Shown here: one piece after another, positions 35,691 to 47,856 of the stretch | Numbering within the stretch: the stretch's first letter is position 1 | How the letters are laid out: every line of letters starts with the position of its first letter | DNA from: Serinus canaria | Taxonomy: Eukaryota; Chordata; Aves; Passeriformes; Fringillidae | DNA length: 64,000 nucleotides | Reading direction: 5' to 3' | Assembly: GCF_022539315.1 (NCBI RefSeq) | Contig: NC_066317.1 | Span: 42,378,435-42,442,434 of the forward strand | The notes under the pieces: generated by a model | What the model was told of the DNA's origin: nothing | The model's input: only the letters and a program-made list of their open reading frames with translations | Database searches by the model: none | Position numbers and translations under genes: made by a program

Positions 35691-37429
35691 GTCAATACAT
35701 CCTTGATATTGAAGAAACTTTCCTCACTCAGAAGAACTAACATTTCTGCTGAAGTACATGAAAACAAACCTTTTAATCACAAGTTCAATAAAAATGTGAA
35801 TTCTCAGGAAACCATTGGGATTGTCTAGTGAGTACTAACAATACTGAGCTGAAACAATACTTGTTTCAGCAACTCATTTTTCCAGATACTGCCTCTTGTA
35901 GTCAAATCAGTATTTTCTGTATATAGAAGATATAGTAAGACTGCAAATAAGATATTATAAGGAGTTAATATACTAGGTAGTACAAATTCAGAACTCTGTT
36001 TTTAAAGAATGTCTCAAAAGTTGTAAAAATGCCTATGACAAAGTAACTTAGTTAAGCTTCTTTCATTTCAGCCCTATTAAAAAAAAAAAAAAAGGAAAAA
36101 ACCAAACTAGACATTCAAAGCATGAAACATTCTGTACATTATGTTTATCCAGAGTTCTAAATTCACAAGTTCTAACTGGATTCCTCCAGAACAGCATCTG
36201 GGTTTGGGGTACTTTATTACAACTGTAACACAATTACAATATTACAATGGAAAAATAGTAAAATTGCTAATTATAATTTTCAAACCTATCTTTCTTGTGG
36301 ATTAGATTATGATTTTCTTTGGTGTAATCTGCCAAAGAATTGTAGAAGGTGAATAGCTGTGCCCACACGCCCCTCTCTAGAGCCACATGGGGAAATCCAT
36401 AGGCAGTCTCTGGTTTGTCTCTGTTATATGTATCTGAATGTAATTTTAAAAGTATTTCACTGAGGATATTTCATCTGTTCAGGTAGGATCCAGCTTTTTT
36501 TTCTATCTGTATTATGATCATATTAGGATTAGCACTACTTTGTTATATTCATGAACAAGTAAAAGAATTAGACAGGAATTTTCATGGGATTAAAGACTCT
36601 GCAAACACTGAATTGTTTTACTCATCATTTATTCAAAATGATGAATTTTGATTCATTGTTTGATTTGATGAAGGATCCAACTCAACAGGCAGACTGAGAA
36701 CTCTGAATGCTAGTATATAAGCAAGGTCACCTCACCTGTGAAACTGTAATTTAGCATAAAACATCACAGAAATATTCCCTCACTTGAGTTATGGTTCATT
36801 GTATGCATGGGCAAAGACTAAAATATCCCTATGCAATTTTTTCCCAGCATATTAGGGATTTTTAAAACATCTTATTAACTTCACTGATCAAAAATCAAAC
36901 AAACCAAATAACAACCCCATTGTTCTTAATGTTGCCGTCACTAATAACTGAAAAAACCCTTAAAGCTGTCATTAGTCATCAGAAAGGTACTCATACTGCT
37001 TGAATTTTTGTTACTATACAGTTTCAAAACTGTTGAATCTGCACCATGAGTATCTATGAAATTAATTAGAAAAAATAAGCTTACATCTGTCAGATTGTAT
37101 TTTTCCTCTGGGTTTAAATAGAAAAGAAAGAATGTTAGACTTCCACCTTCCTGCTCCCTGCTCCCACAAAGTGGAAACAATGCATACTAAAATGTGTGTG
37201 TTAGGACTGTTAGGTCTGATGTCACAAAGTACCCTGTGTATATGTGTCAAATTACTGGAACAGAAGGATATGCAACAGTTTCATTTGGGTATCCAAACCA
37301 GTCACGTGGAATTAGAGGACACCTGAAACATTTGTATTTTCCTTAACCTACCTGATTCATTTCCTCTCCCTTTAAAAGTAGGGTATTTCATTCCTCAGAC
37401 TCACAAGATATTGTATGATGAAAACTGGA

Positions 37430-37487
37430 AACATCAGGAAAAATGTTGAGGATCTCAGATAAGCTGAGATCCTCAACATTTGATGTT
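37430..37487. repeat. Long hairpin: perfect 18-bp stem, 5-nt loop, plus 6 bp beyond a bulge
   Basis: AAATGTTGAGGATCTCAG (37441-37458) is the exact reverse complement of 37464-37481, with loop ATAAG. Beyond a 5-nt bulge (AGGAA, 37436-37440) the stem resumes with AACATC (37430-37435) against GATGTT (37482-37487). A 24-bp stem with one bulge is far beyond chance. Confidence 0.95.
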
Positions 37488-40400
37488 ACACATTTGCAAA
37501 CTGGCATTAAACAAATTATTAGTAAAGGTACTGTAGTATTACTTTCAAAAATTAAGAACCAGCCATATACTCACAGGAGAAGTATAAATTCCATGAATGT
37601 GCTTTGATGGTATTGCTTTGATAGATAATTTTTCGGAAGTTAGAAACAGACCCAGGACAAGATTTAGTTAAACTCATCTCTAGTAAAATGCCCTGAAATT
37701 TGTAGCTTTTTACAGATATAAGGCCAGATTCCATCTCGATACAAATCCTATACAAATATTTTGAAGTCATTGAGACTACTTGGATGCAAGTTAAACCTGT
37801 ATGTTGTTTTTTGCTTAGTTATCAGTGGTAAGAGCTAGATAATGTTGATGAACTGTGGAAACACCTGGAGGACATACAGAAAATTGCAATGCTTTTTAAT
37901 GAAATAACAGACACCTTGTGGAAAATATCTCAGTAAATTCTAGAATTTCTCTTGAATATTGATATCTTTGTATTGATTAAGTCTACATTTAGATATATTT
38001 ATTTACCTGTTTATTTAATAACAAATCTTAACTGCAGCCACAAAACTCTTCTCCAAAAGAAAAAGAACATTTGAGGACACTGCTCAGCCTCTGATGAAAT
38101 GAAACTGGGTGAAACTTATGAGATAGACACAGTACAAGTGATGCTTCATGGAAGGGAAAAAAATATATAGGTCTATTTTATTGTTCTGGTAAACACTGCA
38201 TTTTCTAAGTTTCAGCATTTTCCATTCTCAGAAGTGAATGGTATGCCCCTGATTAAATGCTACTTGCTGACCTTCAGCAACTATTGAATAAAATGATGTA
38301 GCTGAGATCTTTTCAATGTAAGCACTCCCAAACTAGGTAAGCTGGCTCCAGCTCCTCTGGAGCCATGGCAAGGGGAGCTGGGGGCAGGGATGGAGCTCTC
38401 TTGCCTTCCTCCTGGATTCCTGGCACGGGTGCTGGCCTCAGGCTCCCTGACTGGGCTCCTCTGCAGCTGGACAAGTGCAGGGAGCTCCTTTTCTCAGTTT
38501 GCAGAACAGCTTCTAATCTGCAGTGATTAGAGAGATGATGGTCATTTCAGGGTGTGAATACGGTATGTGAATACCAGTAGAATAATAGAGTAGCACGAAT
38601 CGTTTTCCTAACAAAGAAAATGAATGTAAGCCTTTTGACTTGGTTCATGGTGTACAAATGACATTCCTTTAGAAACGAGTAACAGTTCTTGCCTGGCTTT
38701 TGTTCTGTAAGCCCTAGTCATTTCCTGGTGAAATGAAAGAGCTGTCCAGGAAATGGAATCATGCCAATTAACCTTCACTTTCTTTTTCTGCAAAAGCTCC
38801 CATGGATTGTAGTAAGAGAAATAGAGAGGCAGAGTTTTAAAAAATTGTATGTGCAAATTATCAAGCCAAAGGAAATGAAAGGGAAGCTAAATAGTACACA
38901 TACAATCCAGTGTTTTGAGCAGAGCCAGGCAGAGAACACTAGTAAAAATTACCATAACATTTAGGAACAGACAAAATGCAGAGTAAATTTGAAAGCGATT
39001 TAGATTTCATCTATGATTGTAGACAATTAACTTTGGAGCTTCTGGTATGTTTATGTTCATGAATGTTTCTCTGGGATAAGAAAACAAAGTTGTAGTGTAA
39101 AATCCATAAAAGAAAAGTTAGCATTTCTTTTTATTGCAGCAGAAATGTTTCAATTTTTAGCACTTTCCACCATATGCCAATATCCTTTGCCAATGCATTA
39201 AAGCTCAGGCTCACAAAGTCAACAGCATTTCCTTCCACCGCCTTTTCTGCAGCATCGAAGTCAGAAGTCAGAATCAGTTATTTGGACTCTGCTCAATGAT
39301 GAACGCTGCAGGGGTAGAAGTCTATTTGTAACTACTCCCAGATTTACAGTGCCTACATTGTAAATTCTGTTTCATAAACCTCAGCCTGCAAGCCATAACT
39401 GATAGAGATCAGAATGATTAGAGAATATCCTCTGCAGTAGGCAATAATCAGTACAAACACAGCACCATATGGACTTCTGTGAAGAAAATGAACTTCATCC
39501 TAGCCAGAACCAGTACACTCCTCAGCCAAGTCTCATGGAAAATTCAACCACAGAACGGCTCACTTTTCTACATAAACATTATCTTGCCTAATTAAAGAGC
39601 TGCTAAAGAACCACTAAATTCTTCTCATAGGCATGTTTTTTTGAAAGAGAGGACAAATACTTGGATTGTTCATTTATCTCTGGAGAATTATTTCAAATCC
39701 ATGGCTGCTTTTGTATTTGTGGAGTGGAAATTGAGAATGAACGGTAGAACTTGAAGCAACAGGTGATTTTGGCTTAATTAGATACTCATGTATCTTGACA
39801 AATCAGAAATTATGTGTCAGAGAGCAATTTTATTTTATATTTAAGTTTAGCAACAGAACCATTGTTTCAAATGAAGTCAAATCTCTGAGGTGCTGGAAAA
39901 AGGTTTGTTTGTTACTGCAAATCTGAAGTATTCTGTAATTTGTTATCCAGAAACTTCTCCAGGTGTATTTTAATACATATTTGTGAACAAAGTGTGGAGA
40001 TTTTTTCTGCACAAGTTATTCTACAAGTAACCACACCTTTATATTCTTGTTAAGCAGCTGTTAGTGGTCAGTTTTAGAGAGGAAAGCAAATTGGATAGTT
40101 CCTCTGGTTTGATTACTGGGCCATATCTTTTAAAGGCAGAAATGTGGAAAAGCATCAACACATGAATTGGAAATAACACTACTATCTCTTTTCTGTTCTG
40201 TAGGAATCTGTTATTTTTTATTGATGTTCAATGAATTGTGAAAACTTGGAGAAGAATAATGGAAAAGAGTAGAGGAAACATAAGAGCACATTGACACAAC
40301 AAAATGAAAGCAGAAAAGCAGAAATGTACGGCTGAAATCTGGCTAAAAGTGTTTATCCATGTGATAGTAGTAAAAAGTACCTCCAGAAAACAGAGAGAAT

Positions 40401-42240
40401 AGAAAACCTCCTACAACTTGAGGGAAAGTATGTATTGCCAATGGCAATAATACAGTAGAGATACAGAAGATTGTAAACTGCAATCCCAGAATTAGTACTT
40501 AAACTCTTTAATGCTGTCTTGCATTTCCAAAATTATTGCACAAAAAAGAGTAAGAGATCCTAAAACAAAAAGTCTCCAAATCAGCTTAGCTGCTTTCTCT
40601 GGTAGTCTGTCTAAGGAGCTTAGAAAAATACATAAAGCTAGACTTCTTTGTTTGTGTCATTGCTACAATATTAAAAGTGATGCTATTTCCTTGAGTGTTT
40701 GTGAGTGAAGGCAATTTTTATATTTTTGCAAGAAGGATCAATATTTTCTTTATGGCAAGTGTTATATTACATAGGAGATGTAAGCTAGAGGTTTTTCTGC
40801 TTTTAACTTTAATTCTGCAAGTATTTCTGTGAAGAAAGGGGATGCATGTGTACTCATACTGGTGAAGTTGCTGTAAAGCCAAACAGAGCCCAAATATGCT
40901 TGAGGATTTAAGAAAACTTCCACCTGTCAGGTCCTCACAGAGATCAAAGAAGGATGGTTAACCATTTAGACAGTACAGGAGCTTAAGCTAAAGCCCTGGC
41001 AGTGCAAAACTGTTGAGATGCACAAAATTTACCTGCCAACATTTGAAATGGAGGGGAATTGCAAGTTGATAGGGTTACAAACAAACTTATTAACCTCAAA
41101 ACTCTTTCACTGACAACTCTAAGTCTTCAGTAGATTAACATATACTTCTCTTCAAAGGAAGGGGGGTGTAAAACATTAGAGCTAAGCTAAATGATTAGCA
41201 TTGCAGTAGTATTTCCTTTATTGTAAGCTGCTTCTGATAGAAAAGTGATTGGTCATAAAAGTTGAAGAAGCAAATAAGGTGAATATTGTATGAAGATTGT
41301 ATGCAAAATAAAAGCCCAGTTTGATAATAAAATGAATGAAAGAAACCAAGTGGTCAGCATATGTTGTTTCTTCTCTGTATTGAGCACATGAATGTAGCTT
41401 TTCTTACAGACTTTCCCCTACAGATTGAGGTACAGAGATTGATGCAAATACTTCGGGATATTTTTGAGCCTTTTAGCCTAGAAGAACAATGTGTCACCTG
41501 AAGGTTGCAAAATGCATAATGATATTCATGTGGCTGTGCAAGAGATGAAAGAAATTTGCTTTTGCCCATGGGTCTAATTAGAAATATTTTCAAATTACAT
41601 ATTTAGAGATAAAGCTAGAAAATGTGGCCAGGGTACAATTAGCCAGAAGCCAACTTTTCTTTCCTTTTTACTTTTTTCTTGGGCTGAAATGTGACTTTTT
41701 TTCCTGTAAAATAAATTAATACTATTTCCCTCTTTTAACTGAAAGCTTCTCAGGATGTAAGAATAGTCTAATTGAAGTGGCATTTCTGCATTCCAATATC
41801 CCTGTTTTCCCTGGCTTTAATTTTGTAAACAAAATCACAAGTATTGAAGGCTAAAATTGTCTCTGTCTTTCCAGGGGAGTTATAAATAGGATAATATTCC
41901 TATGAGGGCACATATTCTATAAATAAGCATGCATGGTTTTTAATAAATAAAAAAAAAGTGTTTAAAAATATTTTTTCTCAGTAGAAAGAAACAATAGTTG
42001 AAAAAAAAAGCTATAGTTTGATTTTAAAAATAGGCATACATTATAGTGGAAATTAATATTCTGAAGTACTTAGCCTTGACCTTTAAATATTGGATTACCG
42101 TCTTGTCAAATGCTGTTCAATGCCATGTTGGGCTATAAAGATGAATCATGACAGACTGTTACTAGGAGATGTGCTTTTAAAGCACAGAAGTTGTGAGTTA
42201 AAAATTATGGTGGATAGAAGTAACAGTAACACTATTAAAA

Positions 42241-42274
42241 TTTTGTCTGTCTAAAAGGATTTAGACAGACAAAA
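42241..42274. repeat. Perfect 15-bp hairpin, 4-nt loop
   Basis: TTTTGTCTGTCTAAA (42241-42255) pairs exactly with TTTAGACAGACAAAA (42260-42274), with loop AGGA. It lies about 190 bp upstream of the solo LTR insertion but outside it. Confidence 0.95.
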
Positions 42275-42458
42275 GGCTGATAACATAAACACACTTTCAG
42301 AGTACTTAAAATCTCCATCCCATCAAACTCAGTTTCAGTGGGAAGGGTGAGACAATAATCACAGGCCAAAAAGGAAATATGTTTAGGTGGTATGTGTAAT
42401 GGAGCAAATTTTATGGCTGACTTGCTTCCTGACTCATGGCATGTTGGCTGTTGTAAAG

Positions 42459-42464
42459 AGAATC
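42459..42464 (+). repeat. Target-site duplication, left copy (AGAATC)
   Basis: This 6-bp sequence is identical to 42780-42785 and abuts the TG end of the solo LTR. Confidence 0.9.
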
Positions 42465-42779
42465 TGTGGATGCCATGGGACAGGGAGAGAGAAACAGCAA
42501 GCGTTTCTCACAGTGGCTTGTGAGAAATTTTAGGGGGCTGGAAAGATGTGATAACTTGTTGACTATAAACAATTTGCAGGTGCTGTTTTTCTACTTTATT
42601 TTTCTGTTCCTCTCAAGGACAGTGTGTGAGGAAGATGTTTCTGTTAGTTACCCAATGGAATAGAATCTACTGTACCACTCTATAAAAACCGCGCGGTTCT
42701 TTTGAGTAAAGCCTTCTTTGCCTTTGCTGCGATCCTGCCTCTCGCCTGTTCCTGCCCTGATCTCAGCACATGAGTGACA
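42465..42779 (+). mobile_element. Solo LTR with 6-bp target-site duplication (ERVK-type)
   Basis: This 315-bp element starts TGTGGATG and ends GAGTGACA. It is flanked on both sides by AGAATC. A 6-bp duplication fits alpha/beta-retrovirus-like (ERVK) elements in birds. Inside are a CCAAT word (42652), a TATA box (TATAAAAA, 42681-42688), a CpG-rich GCGCGG stretch, a variant poly(A) signal AGTAAA (42705-42710), and a pyrimidine-rich U5-like tail. This is the U3-R-U5 order in + orientation. No gag, pol or env sequence flanks it. Intact ends, intact duplication and retained CpGs suggest a fairly recent insertion. Confidence 0.93.
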
Positions 42780-42785
42780 AGAATC
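42780..42785 (+). repeat. Target-site duplication, right copy (AGAATC)
   Basis: It immediately follows the terminal CA of the solo LTR and is identical to 42459-42464. Confidence 0.9.
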
Positions 42786-43871
42786 CATTCCATCTGCTTG
42801 CATTTCTTGTCATTTATTTGCTTTTTAAAAGAAATACAAATCTGTGTCATTCAGATGCATAGATTATCACAGAAGTAACTTTTCGGCGTACTAGTGCAGA
42901 GAAAAGGCCAAAAAGCTGAATATTTGCAGAGACATCACTGTCCTTTAATTGCCAGAATGGATGAATAAATTCCAGAATTGGGATGACTTGCAGCAGATAG
43001 GGAAAAAAATATGTGGGAAATCAATAACCTTAAAAAATATGTTGCTAAGATGAGAAAATTAGTGTAGTACATACTCCAGTTCTGGTCCTTTTGCCAAAGA
43101 CTGCTCTTGAACAGTAATAATTTTCCTTGGAAAACTGTGTTTCATCAATATTTTAGTGGCAAGTATGGGCAGATGCTTGCAAAAGAACTAATTCAACTGT
43201 AGTTTTGGTCTAAGTTATGTATTTCTCATCTCATTCATGTTGTATTGATTTTCTATTGAAATCTGATCTTTTTGTCTATTTGGACAAAGTCTCTTCTGGT
43301 CTTCTGGATAATTCAAGACTTTGAAGAACAAGTGCCAAACTATTTTGCTGCTGTTCGTGCAAACAGTATTTTCTCTGATTACAAACTAAATTTAAAGCAA
43401 TGTCCCAATCCTCCCTCCAAAATATTAAAGAAATAACTGATAAGTAATTTCCAGTGCAGAAAAATAATGTCAACAAATCAAGAGATAAAAAATAAGCTGA
43501 TAATTTGTTTGGAAATGTGTTTTGCAAAGTGTTGTATCTCTTTTGAAAAATTCAAACATTGAAAGACGAGATGCAAAATATTAATGAAAAATAAAGAGAT
43601 ATCCATCAGCAGTCTCTGTAAAAATAAACTGTGGTAAGTTCCTGAGACTTATAGGGGCTAATTTTCTGTGTATATTTAGCACTTATTAAATTTCTTGGAA
43701 TAATTAATGGTTAGATGAACCAAGCTTTCTTTCAAACATTGACAGGCCATACTTATTCAAAGATGCTACAAGCACTCTAGGAAATTACAAGAGTAAGACT
43801 TGTAGCCATCACCAGTTTAAGTAAAAACAATTTTAAAAACACTTTTTCATATTACCTTGCAATTTTTACTG

Positions 43872-43908
43872 ATATTTATTATCTAAGCAAAAAAAAGATA
43901 ATAAATAT
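43872..43908. repeat. Perfect 13-bp AT-rich hairpin, 11-nt A-rich loop
   Basis: ATATTTATTATCT (43872-43884) is the exact reverse complement of AGATAATAAATAT (43896-43908). The AT-rich arms make it less surprising than the others. Confidence 0.8.
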
Positions 43909-46900
43909 TTTATTTGCATTTCCTTACAAACTGAGAACGTAAGTTCATTGTACTGGTAACTTTTCACTAAAATAACCCTGAAGTGTCTTCAAATGTCAAT
44001 TGATTATCTGCTATTCTCCCAAACTGGTGTCTTTTTCTTATTGCTGGCTACATGTTGACACCTCACTCTCTACAGCAGTTTCAGATGGGCACATCTTTGA
44101 TGTTTGCTGTCTGTATCAATATGAATCAATTCATTGGAGTCATGTTCATAGAATGAATTAGTTAACTTGCTGACAGAAAGCCAATTTTTTCAGTGGTTTG
44201 TTCCAGCTGTTGATTTATCAATTTATGAAATTGATCACTTGATTTCTATCAAATCAGACAGTTTTTCTGAGGCATCCTGAAGCCACACAGTCACTGATGC
44301 AAAGGAATGATGAGCTGGAGCACACTAGTGGGGACAGAAATGAGGAGCAGCAAGCCCCTTTTGGTGGCCAGGAGATTGGATTTCACCTAGTTTGAATCTG
44401 CCCTCTCTGACCACCAAAACTGCAAGAAAGATTGGTTCTCTTATAACCTCACATCACAGACTTGTCGCTCCTAATCAGCAGAAGACAAATTTACTTTTCT
44501 ACATTTCATTCACTGGCTTTGGAGTGAAAATAGCGTGTACCAGAGGTGACAGTCTAACTAGTCTGATTTTTGCCCTGTAGATATGTAACAGTCAAATGCC
44601 AAGAAGAAAGGCTCTATTAGGGGCTGGTTTATCCATTCAGCTGGTGAATTACAAAAGAGACTCTATCAGGCAGGATTGCTGAATTGGATTGGAAGTTTTC
44701 TCTTAAATTCTATTAGCAGACGATTGTCTTTTTTGTACAGCTGAAGGGGAATTTTTCTTCCACCTACAATTCCCGTGTATGGTTGAGTCTGATCTTGCTA
44801 GCTTTGTGTTTCCAATATATTAATGAACTTTACCAAATTCATTATCTAAAATATGTAATGTGGCAGTTAACAAGAATGGTTAGTTAGTGTTAGCATTAAA
44901 TGAGTCAAAAGATAAATCCACTAATTGCTATAGAAAATCTTCTGAGCACCTATGGGTCAGACATCAAAAGTAAGCAAATCTAGCAGTAAGCAGTTTGCAA
45001 GCTGAGAGAAAACAGCAGCCAGGGAGGAAAAACATGTAGCAGTTTGCATGGGTAATCAGTTTTTTTGGAAAGCAACAGGAAGAGGATTGGAAATAAAGAC
45101 CCTGCAAGCAAAACCATTGTACTTCTATCTACATGATTACTGTAGGATAACATGGGAAGGTTCTTCACTGAGACTGTTATTACAATGTTCCACAGAGAAC
45201 TCCATGGCAGAGCTTGAGTAACTGCAGCTATTTAAGGACTTTAATTAATGTAATAGATGCAGAAGCCATTTATCACTTCACAGAACTGTGAAAGTTTTAT
45301 AAATTGTATCTATATTTGCTGGTAAATAAAGCTAACGATCATAAGCTCAGAAAGCATCTTTCAAAAGTGCTTTCATGAAAACCACATTTTATAGCCCCTC
45401 TAGCTTGTCAGGATAAAGTTAATCAAATAGTAAATATTGCTATCAGTGAGTTCTAGCCCTAACTACCTAATGACCTGTGTCTACGTTCTGTTTCTCATGT
45501 GACTGAGGTCAAGATGAGTACCCTGCTGTTCTGAGCTGCTAGCATTACACACCATGCATTGTACCATCCCCTGCTACAAAATAGGCAAAGCAGTGATGAG
45601 CAGGAGCTTATGCTCAGCCTGCAGCTATGAAATGCATGCAATAACCTTTAAGAACACCTCACCACATTCTCCTGACACAGAGGTTAATATTATGATCAGA
45701 ATAGATTGCATTAAATGTGATTTATTTTATTTCATTTAGTATTTAGGAACCCAGATGATAGTTTGTATTTAACCACAACTTACATCACAAGTGCTTTTGC
45801 ATGCTGTGCCCTTTAATTCAGAGCACACACGTCTGCATGGGTGGACCTCAGAAGGGTGTAAATTAGATAAAGAGCTTAATACTTTATGCATCACTTATAT
45901 GCTTTGTGTTCCTTCTGATTTCTTTCTGCAGTGTGGGAGGTGTTCCTAGGCTTTTGAGAGTTGTGTTTCAGCTTGATACAGTAATCCCATGGCAGTGCTT
46001 GTCTAAAGAGTCCTGGGGTCAGGTAAGACTTTGAGATGGATGTACATAGATATTTGCTTTATAGTGAATTCCTGATTTTTAAATGCCTCTAAGTGTTTTC
46101 ACAAGGGTCAGATTTATTAAAATGACAGCAAGAATAACTGAGTCTTTCAGCAGAAAGGGACACTGAGACAGACTAGAACTAAAGGGGGTTTATCCCTAAC
46201 TCTCTTCCTGATAACTGTATTTTTGATGGGTAATGGGTTTCTGCTTCAAAACTTGTGTGGCATTTACAGTTTCATCAAATGAAGTGCAACACTTTTGCTG
46301 CAAATTCTCTTGGTCTAGTAAGGCCTATTTGTTGCCTGCTTTTCTCTCACTATGTCTGGAGTAATAAACAGCAAAGCAGAAATAGTTCTAGAAAGAAAAC
46401 CAATTGTTTCTGAGCACCCCCAAGCCATGTTGTGTGTGTTTTGGATGTTTTACTTCAGGCTAGGTTTAGTCTGGTCCCCATGTCTCTATGCCAATTTGTG
46501 GTTGGAGCACTCTGACACAAGTTTATGTTGGCATTATCAAGGTGCACATATCCTAGTTCACCTAAAGGGATCCATTTTTATATGGTTTGGGACAACTGTG
46601 GTACAAATAAAAGCATATTAACTGAGGAAAATGAAGAGATTTACATTTCCCCTTGAGAATGAAGACAGTTGTTCTTCAGAGTAGAGAAATGTTTGTCTCT
46701 TTCGAGAGGGCTCTTCCTGCCTTGTAGAGAGATCAATAACAGAATGTGTTTCACAGGGAATTTCTTCCACAGCCCATATGAACTAGAGGTGATGAGGCAG
46801 CCCCATCCTGTAAGGAGATCAAAAGAGAATATGAAATGGGCAAAAGTAATTATGAAAGCCTTTCCTGCAGCAGTTAGAGGGGACCAAGCCAAGGGAAATG

Positions 46901-47805
46901 GGCAGTGTTGGGATTTCTCATTAGATGCTAGAATAAAGAAAAACAGATGAATAGTGTTTTGGAAACGTATGGAAATTACCTGGATATTTTTGTGGAAATA
47001 CAGAAAGCAAAATAAAACCATTCAATCTACTGTTATGTTTGTAAAGGAACTAGGTATATCTTAATGCAATTTAAAAATATTTTGAACTCTATATTGTTTA
47101 TTTCAAGACCTTAAATATAAAATTGCAATTTTTCTTCACCTGAGCAAGGAAGGTTTCATTCAGTGAAAAATCTTCCACAAGGGAAAGGAAAAAACCCAAC
47201 CTCAAGCCAGTCTGGAGAGAAGCTTGTTGTATTGCCTTATACGTTTTATTCTGGGCACCTGAGCAGGGAACAATGCACCACTTTTCAGCAGAACAAAAGA
47301 TTCCTTCATTGCCCAAATGCTGGGAAAGATGACAGCTGCAAAATCGGAGCCTCAGAGGACAGGCAGCTTGCAGGAGTCCTAATAGGAAATGGACTATTCA
47401 TGCAGACTTTAATGTCTAACCCTATCTACTTCAAACTGAAGTAAGATTAGCCTCCTTTAAAAACATGTACAAGTTTAATGGTAATCCTAGATGATTTTGG
47501 TTGTGAGAAATCTGATACGAACACAGAGAAAACAATGTGTCATGCATTGGTGAATGTGAGAATTTTTTAAGTTCTAATAGCCTAATATATATATTATGAT
47601 TCTCTTTATATGTGAATGTCTTTTTTCAACTCAGACTATCTCAAGTAAATTCTATGAAACAAAGGATGTCAACAATATGGCAGTACAACTTAATTCTGGA
47701 GTTGTAGACCTCATATAATTTAAAAATAACACTCAGGATAAACGTTGCTTATTTACTCTTTTATTAAGTAGAAGCCAGTAATTTTTTTTTTAAATCAGAA
47801 ATATG

Positions 47806-47856
47806 TAATTAGGCTGTGGCTCTATTTCAGAGAGAAATAGAGCTACAGCTTAATTA
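47806..47856. repeat. Long hairpin, 23-bp arms with two wobble positions, 5-nt loop
   Basis: The arms 47806-47828 and 47834-47856 pair over 23 positions. The two differences are both G in the left arm against T in the right, so a + strand RNA would pair fully through G-U wobbles. The loop is AGAGA. Confidence 0.93.

Larger units (their letters stand above)
35691..42458. other. Gene desert, section 4
   Basis: No gene was recognised. It contains an A run at 36079-36093, the long hairpins at 37430-37487 and 42241-42274 (listed), and a GC-rich segment at about 38336-38490 holding an 8-bp hairpin (38344-38364) and several CTCC/GGAG words. Open frames are all below about 85 codons. Confidence 0.6.

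Noticed and set aside
42466..42663. 65-codon frame starting near the LTR end
   Set aside because: It lies wholly within the solo LTR and has no relation to a retroviral gene.
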